The notes beneath the pieces were generated by a model. It worked only from the letters and a program-made list of their open reading frames with translations, did no database searches and was not told the origin of the DNA. Positions 14,931 through 21,148 of a DNA stretch of 64,000 nucleotides are shown here, in pieces (positions within the stretch are counted from its first letter, which is position 1; each line of letters begins with the position of its first letter). This DNA is from Marinomonas algicola (GTDB taxonomy: Bacteria > Pseudomonadota > Gammaproteobacteria > Pseudomonadales > Marinomonadaceae). The translations under genes were made by a program, and so were the position numbers. The stretch spans positions 992,001 through 1,056,000 of the forward strand of contig NZ_CP061941.1 of NCBI RefSeq assembly GCF_014805825.1. The letters are read 5' to 3'.

Positions 14931-15374
14931 ATGTTAGATTTCAATGAGTTATCAACCAATAGGCAGAATTTAGAGCAGCTTACTAGGGAGCTGTTATTTA
15001 GTATGGGGTATCAAGTTTATTGGAATGGTCGTGGGCCTGATGGAGGAAGAGATCTTATTTGTATAGACGCGCACAATAGCCGTTTCAGAGATACCTCCAG
15101 AAAATGGCTCATACAATGTAAATAAAATGCTGTAAGTGGGGCCAGTGTGGGAACAGGGATCTTAGATGATATCGTTGATAGTTGTGTGCAACATGAATGT
15201 GATGGATATATTCTTGTTACGTCCACTCAGCCATCTTCAACCGTCGTAGAGCAGATCAATAACAATCCTAAAAATAGTTTATCAACAGCTTATTGGGATG
15301 CTGTCCATTTAGAACGTATGTTATCAACCCCTAAACTGTGGGCCATTGCCCAACGTTTTTTCCCTACAAGATGA
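14931..15374 (+). pseudogene. Mrr-like restriction endonuclease interrupted by an in-frame TAA
   Basis: The reading frame from ATG 14931 (AAGGA site upstream) codes LTRELLFSMGYQV, GPDGGRDL at residues 35-42 and WLIQCK at 59-64, the Asp...Gln-x-Lys core of Mrr-type PD-(D/E)xK nucleases. TAA at 15123-15125 follows directly. The same frame then continues open for 82 codons with coherent sequence (NAVSGASVGTGILDDIVDS, YILVTSTQPSS, LWAIAQRFFPTR) to TGA at 15372-15374, without a frame change. A single C-to-T change from CAA would explain it. The gene is therefore probably inactive unless the stop is read through; the downstream piece could start at GTG 15147 but has no good ribosome binding site. 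Confidence 0.75.
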
Positions 15375-15601
15375 AAATATGAAAAATCTCTAATTCAATT
15401 GAGAACAAGGTTGGGCACGTTCACGGCGTTGACAGACATTTATTAGGCATTTAAGAGAAGGCGCATAATACGCTCTTTATTTTCTAAATTTGGTCGACTA
15501 CTACAGACTTTCAAGAAACCTTTTATAGCTATCAACTCCTATTAACTCCCTGTATAATCTCGCTCAATTATTTCAATCAGTTTCATAGCATCGCACTAGC
15601 A

Positions 15602-15622
15602 TGAGTACATAATTGAGTACAT
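15602..15622. repeat. TGAGTACAT direct repeat before lepA
   Basis: Two exact copies of TGAGTACAT at 15602-15610 and 15614-15622, a 12-base period, just 33 bases before the lepA start and at the right edge of the island. Similar GAGTACA doublets occur next to tyrosine-integrase genes of genomic islands (my recollection), so it may be an integration-site remnant. It could equally be a regulatory repeat of lepA. Confidence 0.35.
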
Positions 15623-15654
15623 GTTTTGCTAAAAATGCCTATTAAGAGAGTAAA

Positions 15655-17457
15655 ATGTCTAACGATCTCAAACACATACGCAATTTCTCAATCATAGCGC
15701 ACATTGACCATGGTAAATCGACACTAGCGGATCGATTTATTCAAAGTTGTGAAGGCCTAACAGCACGTGAAATGAATAATCAAGTGCTTGACTCAATGGA
15801 CATTGAGCGTGAGCGTGGTATTACCATTAAGGCTCAGAGCGTAACCTTGAACTACACGGCCAAAGATGGAGAAAAGTACCTTCTGAACTTTATCGATACG
15901 CCTGGGCATGTGGATTTCTCTTATGAAGTGTCACGCTCACTGGCGGCTTGTGAAGGCGCACTGTTGGTTGTGGATGCCGCTCAAGGTGTTGAAGCCCAAT
16001 CGGTGGCTAACTGCTACACGGCCTTAGAGCAGGGTCTGCAGGTAATGCCGGTATTGAATAAAATTGATTTGCCTCAAGCTGAACCAGAGCGTGTCTCAAA
16101 AGAAATTGAAGACATCATAGGTATTGAAGCCGACGGTGCTGTTACTTGTTCGGCGAAAACAGGCCTTGGCGTTGAGGATGTTTTAGAACGCTTGGTAAAA
16201 GAAATTCCACCACCAGAAGGTGATGTGAATGGACCGTTGCAAGCGTTAATTATTGATTCTTGGTTTGATAATTATCTGGGTGTCGTCTCTCTTGTACGTA
16301 TTATGCAAGGGACGTTAAGTAAGAAAGACAAGATTTTTATTAAGTCCACAAAGCAAACTCACCCTGTCGATATGGTGGGTATTTTTACGCCAAAACGAAA
16401 AGAGACAGGTGTTCTACGTGCTGGTGAAGTTGGTTATGTTGTGGCGGGTATTAAAGACATCCATGGTGCTCCAGTAGGTGATACGATAACGCACTTGTCG
16501 ACAAAAGATGTTGATCAGCTAGAAGGCTTTAAAAAAGTTAAGCCTCAGGTTTATGCTGGTTTGTTCCCTGTAAGCTCCGATGACTATGAAGATTTTCGTG
16601 ATGCATTAAGTAAGTTGACACTTAATGATGCTTCCTTGTTTTTTGAACCTGAGAGTTCGGATGCCTTGGGATTTGGTTTTCGTTGCGGCTTTTTAGGCAT
16701 GCTGCATATGGAAATTATTCAAGAGCGTTTAGAGCGTGAGTATGACATGGATTTGATTACCACAGCACCAACTGTGGTATATGAAGTTGAATTGATGGAT
16801 GGTTCAGTGATCAACGTTGATAGCCCATCGAAGATGCCTGACCCTGGTCGAATCAGAGAAATGCGTGAGCCGTTAGTCGTTGCAAATATTTTGGTTCCTC
16901 AAGAATACTTAGGTAATGTAATTACCCTATGTGTTGAAAAACGTGGTATCCAGCAAGATATGCAATTTATTGGTAATCAAGTCGCTATACGCTACGAGTT
17001 GCCAATGAATGAAGTGGTATTGGATTTCTTTGACAAATTGAAGTCCTGTAGTCGTGGTTTTGCTTCTTTAGACTACAGTTTTAGTCGTTTCGAAGCCGCT
17101 CCTTTGGTTCGTTTAGATATTTTAATTAATGGTGAGCGGGTTGATGCTTTGGCTTTGATTATGCATAAAGATAATGTGCTTTATAAAGGCCGTATCTTAT
17201 GCGAGAAAATGAAAGAGGTTATTCCTCGCCAAATGTTTGATGTTGCTATTCAAGCGGCAATGGGCGCGAAAGTGATTGCACGAACTACAGTAAAAGCGTT
17301 GCGTAAAAATGTTATTGCAAAATGCTATGGTGGTGACGTAAGTCGTAAGAAGAAATTATTGCAAAAGCAAAAAGAAGGTAAAAAACGCATGAAACAAGTG
17401 GGTAATGTTGAAGTGCCTCAGTCTGCGTTCCTTGCGATCTTAAAAGTAGACAGTTAA
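15655..17457 (+). CDS. lepA: Elongation factor 4 (LepA), ribosome back-translocase GTPase
   Basis: 600 aa translational GTPase that acts on stalled or misassembled ribosomes. G1 AHIDHGKSTLADR at about residues 14-26, G3 DTPGHVDF near 81, G4 NKIDLP and G5 SAKTG are all present, followed by the domain II, III and V pattern and the LepA-specific C-terminus rich in Lys (SRKKKLLQKQKEGKKRMK). The length is normal. An AGAG site lies before the ATG. A TATAAT at 15553-15558 in the 280 bp spacer is a possible -10 element. It begins the lepA-lepB-rnc-era-recO-acpS run, the usual gammaproteobacterial order. Confidence 0.97.
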   Translation: MSNDLKHIRNFSIIAHIDHGKSTLADRFIQSCEGLTAREMNNQVLDSMDIERERGITIKAQSVTLNYTAKDGEKYLLNFIDTPGHVDFSYEVSRSLAACEGALLVVDAAQGVEAQSVANCYTALEQGLQVMPVLNKIDLPQAEPERVSKEIEDIIGIEADGAVTCSAKTGLGVEDVLERLVKEIPPPEGDVNGPLQALIIDSWFDNYLGVVSLVRIMQGTLSKKDKIFIKSTKQTHPVDMVGIFTPKRKETGVLRAGEVGYVVAGIKDIHGAPVGDTITHLSTKDVDQLEGFKKVKPQVYAGLFPVSSDDYEDFRDALSKLTLNDASLFFEPESSDALGFGFRCGFLGMLHMEIIQERLEREYDMDLITTAPTVVYEVELMDGSVINVDSPSKMPDPGRIREMREPLVVANILVPQEYLGNVITLCVEKRGIQQDMQFIGNQVAIRYELPMNEVVLDFFDKLKSCSRGFASLDYSFSRFEAAPLVRLDILINGERVDALALIMHKDNVLYKGRILCEKMKEVIPRQMFDVAIQAAMGAKVIARTTVKALRKNVIAKCYGGDVSRKKKLLQKQKEGKKRMKQVGNVEVPQSAFLAILKVDS

Positions 17458-17485
17458 GGCGTTAACGTTAATCTTTTAACCCCTT

Positions 17486-17506
17486 GGCGGCTTCGTTAAA
17501 GCCGCC
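17486..17506 (+). promoter_or_regulatory. Hairpin in the lepA-lepB spacer
   Basis: GGCGGCTT and AAGCCGCC with a 5-base loop (17486-17506), directly before the lepB ribosome binding site GGAG. No T run follows, so it is more likely to affect mRNA stability or lepB translation than to terminate. Confidence 0.5.
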
Positions 17507-17519
17507 ATTTGGAGATACA

Positions 17520-18344
17520 ATGAATTTTGATTTTGAACTAATTCTCGCCATTGGTTTATTTGTTACAGGCGCAGTATGGGTATACGATAGAGTTGTTTTT
17601 TTACCAAAGCGTAAACAAATGTTAGACGACCTGTCTCCAGAGGCTTGCTCTGCTATGCCAAAAGCGGTGAAAGATGGTTTTGGCGATACACCTAAGTGGG
17701 TCGTAGAGGTGAAATCATACTTTGTCATTATTGCCGTTATTTTTGGTTTGAGATCCTTTGTTGTTGAGCCCTTTCAGATTCCTTCCGGGTCCATGCTACC
17801 AACATTAGAAATCGGTGATTTTATTCTAGTGAATAAATTCGATTACGGTGTTCGCTTACCCGTTTTAAATACAGAACTGATTCCAACGACATCGCCTGCA
17901 CGTGGTGATGTGGTGGTGTTTAAATACCCTCTTCAGCCAAATTTAAACTATATTAAACGTTTGATTGGTCTTCCTGGTGATGTGGTCAGTTATCATAATA
18001 AGCGTTTGATGATTAATGGAAAGCAAGTTGACGAGTCGTTACTGGCGGAGTTAAATACGTCTTTAAACCCGAGTAAAGAACCGGTTAGTCTTCACGAGGA
18101 GACGGTAGGCGGTGTTAATCATGAGCTTTATAAAAGCTATCGAAATAACCCTCTAGTTGGTGACTGGGTAGTGCCTGCTGGGCATTATTTTGTTATGGGC
18201 GATAATCGTGATAATAGCTCTGACAGTCGTGTTTGGGGTTTTGTGCCTGAAGAAAATTTAAAAGGTCGTGCTTTTTACGTCTGGTTGCACTGGAATGATT
18301 TCTTCAGTCTACCTAATTTTAAAAATAATGGTTTGATTGAATAA
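17520..18344 (+). CDS. lepB: Signal peptidase I
   Basis: Inner-membrane serine protease that removes signal peptides from exported proteins. From the ATG at 17520 (GGAG at the right distance; an upstream in-frame extension is rejected) it has 274 residues. There are two membrane segments, about 5-22 and 62-80; catalytic Ser91 in PSGSMLPTL; Lys146 in YIKRLIGLPGD; and the box GDNRDNSSDSRVWGFVP. All catalytic positions are intact and numbered close to the E. coli enzyme. It sits between lepA and rnc as in most gammaproteobacteria and is separated from rnc by 15 bp. Confidence 0.95.
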   Translation: MNFDFELILAIGLFVTGAVWVYDRVVFLPKRKQMLDDLSPEACSAMPKAVKDGFGDTPKWVVEVKSYFVIIAVIFGLRSFVVEPFQIPSGSMLPTLEIGDFILVNKFDYGVRLPVLNTELIPTTSPARGDVVVFKYPLQPNLNYIKRLIGLPGDVVSYHNKRLMINGKQVDESLLAELNTSLNPSKEPVSLHEETVGGVNHELYKSYRNNPLVGDWVVPAGHYFVMGDNRDNSSDSRVWGFVPEENLKGRAFYVWLHWNDFFSLPNFKNNGLIE

Positions 18345-18359
18345 AGGTTTGGAATTGTT

Positions 18360-19046
18360 TTGAGTGATTTGTATTTAAAGCTTTGTCGTAAAATTGGGTA
18401 TTTTTTTGCAGACTTAGGCTTACTTGAATTAGCGCTGACGCACCGTAGTTATGGTGGTAAGAATAATGAGCGTCTTGAGTTTCTTGGTGATTCAATTTTG
18501 AATTATGTGATTGCCGAAGATTTATTTCATCGATTTCCCAAGGCGAAAGAGGGAGAGCTTAGCCGGTTAAGAGCGTCATTGGTGAAAGGTGACACATTAG
18601 CTGAGCTCGCCAGAGAATTTAAATTGGGTGATTACCTGAAGCTTGGTGCGGGGGAGTTGAAAAGTGGTGGTTTTAGACGGGATTCAATTTTAGCCGATGC
18701 CGTAGAAGGCATTATTGGGGGCATGTACCTCGATGCGGGTATGGATGTTTGTCGTGAGCATATTTTAAAATGGTATAAAGACCGTTTAGATGCAACCTCG
18801 TTAAAAATTGTCACTAAAGATGCGAAAACACGACTGCAAGAGTATCTTCAAGCAAGGCGGTATGCTTTGCCACAATACGAAGTGGTGCAAATCGTTGGTG
18901 AGCCGCACGATCAAACTTTTTTTGTTCATTGTACGATTGAAATCCTCCCTGAAGCGATTGAGGGGAAAGGAAATAGTCGTCGTATTGCTGAGCAGAAGGC
19001 GGCCACTAAAGCCCTAACTATTTTGGAGCAAAGTAAGAGTGAATGA
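18360..19046 (+). CDS. rnc: Ribonuclease III
   Basis: 228 aa double-strand-specific RNase that processes rRNA precursors and many mRNAs. The catalytic signature NERLEFLGDSILN is at about residues 36-48 and the second acidic block DAVEGIIGGMYLD near 115. A C-terminal dsRNA-binding domain is visible (DAKTRLQEYLQ to RRIAEQKAATKAL). The start is TTG, which is the only in-frame candidate giving the normal length; weak initiation fits a gene often kept at low expression and autoregulated. Its end overlaps the era start by 8 bases. Confidence 0.95.
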   Translation: MSDLYLKLCRKIGYFFADLGLLELALTHRSYGGKNNERLEFLGDSILNYVIAEDLFHRFPKAKEGELSRLRASLVKGDTLAELAREFKLGDYLKLGAGELKSGGFRRDSILADAVEGIIGGMYLDAGMDVCREHILKWYKDRLDATSLKIVTKDAKTRLQEYLQARRYALPQYEVVQIVGEPHDQTFFVHCTIEILPEAIEGKGNSRRIAEQKAATKALTILEQSKSE

Positions 19047-20013
19047 TTCTAATTCGGACAACCCTGCTGAAGGTTTTGATCTTGAGGCGTCACTCGCCGA
19101 GCTAAGATCTGATGCGTCATCTGAGATCACTCATTGTGGTTACGTCGCTATCGTAGGTAGGCCAAACGTTGGAAAGTCTACATTGATGAACCATATTTTG
19201 GGGCAGAAGCTGAGTATCACGTCTCGTAAGCCGCAAACGACACGTCAGCAGATATTAGGCGTTAAAACAGAAGGTCATGTGCAAACTATTTACGTAGATA
19301 CGCCGGGTTTGCATTTAGGTTCTACTAAAGCCATGAACCGTTTTATGAATAAAACAGCGTCTGATGCCATGGTTGATGTTGATGCGGTGTTGTTTTTGAT
19401 TGACGCTGAGAGATGGGCTGAAGAAGATCAGGCTGTGCTTGAAAAGGTTAAGCACGTTCGCTGTCCTGTTTTCTTGGTGGTGAATAAAGTGGACAAACTG
19501 GAAGATAAAGACACTCTGTTGCCTAAGTTAGCTCGTTACTCAGACATGATGAATTTTGCTCAAATTGTTCCAATTTCAGCCCTGAAAGGGAAGAACCTAG
19601 AGCGCCTTGAGCGTCTTACTGAAAGCTTGATGCCTGAAGGCGGTCAGTTCTATCCGGAAGATCAGATTACCGACAGAAGTTCTCGCTTTTTGGCTTCTGA
19701 AATTGTACGAGAGAAAATTACGCGTCAATTAGGTCAAGAAGTTCCATATGAAGTGGCTGTACAAATTGAAGAGTTTGCATTCGAAGGAGAAACTCTGCAT
19801 ATCAGTGCATTAATTTTAGTCGAGCGTAATGGCCAAAAACGCATCATCATTGGCGACCGAGGCGAGAAGATTAAGCTTATTGGTAAAGAGGCTCGTATTG
19901 ATATGGAAAGCATGTTCCAGGCAAAAGTGATGTTAAATCTGTGGATTAAAGTGCGTTCTGGCTGGTCAGATGATGAACGAGCATTAGCAAGCTTGGGTTA
20001 TCAAGAGCAGTAA
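19039..20013 (+). CDS. era: GTPase Era, 30S ribosome maturation
   Basis: 324 aa. A GTPase domain (P-loop GRPNVGKSTLMNHILG near residues 39-54, the effector KPQTTRQQILG, DTPGLH, NKVDKL) is followed by a KH domain with GDRGEKIKLIGKEAR and the terminal WSDDERALASLGY. Era binds the 3' end of 16S rRNA during small-subunit assembly. The chain is about 20-25 residues longer at the N-terminus than the shortest family members: the GTG start gives an acidic lead-in. This start overlaps rnc by 8 bases, and a later start is possible. Five bp separate it from recO. Confidence 0.95.
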   Translation: MNDSNSDNPAEGFDLEASLAELRSDASSEITHCGYVAIVGRPNVGKSTLMNHILGQKLSITSRKPQTTRQQILGVKTEGHVQTIYVDTPGLHLGSTKAMNRFMNKTASDAMVDVDAVLFLIDAERWAEEDQAVLEKVKHVRCPVFLVVNKVDKLEDKDTLLPKLARYSDMMNFAQIVPISALKGKNLERLERLTESLMPEGGQFYPEDQITDRSSRFLASEIVREKITRQLGQEVPYEVAVQIEEFAFEGETLHISALILVERNGQKRIIIGDRGEKIKLIGKEARIDMESMFQAKVMLNLWIKVRSGWSDDERALASLGYQEQ

Positions 20014-20018
20014 TTTTT

Positions 20019-20768
20019 ATGCGAGTAACCGCGTATGTGATTCATACTCGTCCATTCCAAGAGAGTAAAGTGATGCTTGATCTCTTCTCTCTTGAATTGG
20101 GGTTACTGCGAGGCGTATATCGCTTACCCAAAAAAGGGACTCGAGTCATACCGAGTCCCTTTGTTCGTTATGATATCGAACTTAAAGGACGGACTGATCT
20201 AAAAACCATCGCTTTGATCGAGCCGTTGCATAAGCCAGTCCGTATTGAAGGCATTCATTTATACGCCAGTCTTTATGTTCATGAGCTCCTGTCTCGATTA
20301 ATTACCAGTTCTATTCCTGTTGCTGATTTGTTTGTTTTGTACGAATGGTTGTTGCAAAGTATTGAGAATATGGCACCTATTGCGCCTCTGTTGAGACGGT
20401 TTGAAGTCGGGTTGTTTCAGGAGTTGGGAATGCCTATCGATATGGCGTATACGGGGTCCGGAGAAGCGTTAGTACCGACGCAATTATACAGATTCGATTT
20501 TAAATTTGGCCTGCGCCCCTTTTTAGGTGACAAGCCAAAACAATTGCCAGTCATGTTTGTTGAAGGCGAAGTGGCAATACAGTATATGTCTGGTGCGTGG
20601 TCTAATAAAGATGTGCTGCTTATGTCAAAAGAATTGCATCGTAAGTGGTTGGATTATCTTTTAAGTGGAAAAAAGCTCGAAGCTCGAAGGCTCTTACCGA
20701 ATAAGCCTTATCGTGGTGATCGGCTTTTTGGCGTGCCAAAATTTACAATAAATAAGGTAACTGTATGA
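20019..20768 (+). CDS. recO: DNA repair protein RecO
   Basis: 249 aa mediator of RecF-pathway recombination that anneals SSB-coated single strands and helps load RecA. The N-terminal OB-fold is recognisable (AYVIHTRPFQESKVMLDLFS, then GLLRGVYRLPKKG), followed by a helical domain with the LYASLYVHELL stretch. The zinc cysteines found in some RecO proteins are absent, as in E. coli. It is placed after era as expected. The stop overlaps the acpS start as ATGA; pdxJ, often found between recO and acpS, is missing. Confidence 0.92.
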   Translation: MRVTAYVIHTRPFQESKVMLDLFSLELGLLRGVYRLPKKGTRVIPSPFVRYDIELKGRTDLKTIALIEPLHKPVRIEGIHLYASLYVHELLSRLITSSIPVADLFVLYEWLLQSIENMAPIAPLLRRFEVGLFQELGMPIDMAYTGSGEALVPTQLYRFDFKFGLRPFLGDKPKQLPVMFVEGEVAIQYMSGAWSNKDVLLMSKELHRKWLDYLLSGKKLEARRLLPNKPYRGDRLFGVPKFTINKVTV

Positions 20769-21148
20769 TTATTGGTATTGGGGCTGATTTGGTTGAAATT
20801 GAGCGTATCAAGGAATCAATTGACAAAATAGGGGGGCGTTTTTTGCAGCGGATATTGACTGAAAATGAACTTCATCGTTACCAAGAAATCAAGAATAAGA
20901 ATAAGGCTTGTGCTTATGTAGCAAAGCGATTTGCGGCTAAAGAGGCGGCTTCTAAAGCCATCGGCACTGGGATTGGCCGTGGTGTGAGTTTTCAGCATTT
21001 TGAAATTATGAATTTAGATAATGGTCAGCCTACATTGAAGGTTGACGAAGTGGTTAGTGCTCGTTTGCCTGCAGGCGCAACATGGCATTTAAGTCTGACT
21101 GATGAGCAGCATTATGCTCAAGCATTTGTCATTGTTGAGGCCATTTAA
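20765..21148 (+). CDS. acpS: Holo-[acyl-carrier-protein] synthase
   Basis: 127 aa enzyme that transfers 4'-phosphopantetheine from CoA to acyl carrier protein. Motifs are GIGADLVEIERIKE at the N-terminus (metal-binding Asp) and RFAAKEAASKAIGTGIG at about residues 55-71 (catalytic Glu/Lys helix). The length is normal. It starts within the recO stop (ATGA), so the two are coupled. Its 3' end overlaps the 3' end of the convergent barA gene by 20 bases, leaving no terminator between them; the two transcripts must therefore overlap. Confidence 0.95.
   Translation: MIIGIGADLVEIERIKESIDKIGGRFLQRILTENELHRYQEIKNKNKACAYVAKRFAAKEAASKAIGTGIGRGVSFQHFEIMNLDNGQPTLKVDEVVSARLPAGATWHLSLTDEQHYAQAFVIVEAI

Larger units (their letters stand above)
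8504..15374. mobile_element. Accessory genomic island between ribE and lepA
   Basis: About 7 kb of non-core content inserted between two housekeeping regions: phage tail remnants, orphan hypothetical genes, repeats, a structured-RNA candidate and defence-like genes, several of them broken. No integrase, transposase or tRNA is present and no matching terminal direct repeats were found, so the exact boundaries are unresolved; the limits given are those of the outermost foreign-looking genes. The left 218 bp after ribE contain a TAGAAT -10-like element near 8420 but no gene. The right flank holds a TGAGTACAT direct repeat just before lepA. Confidence 0.6.
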
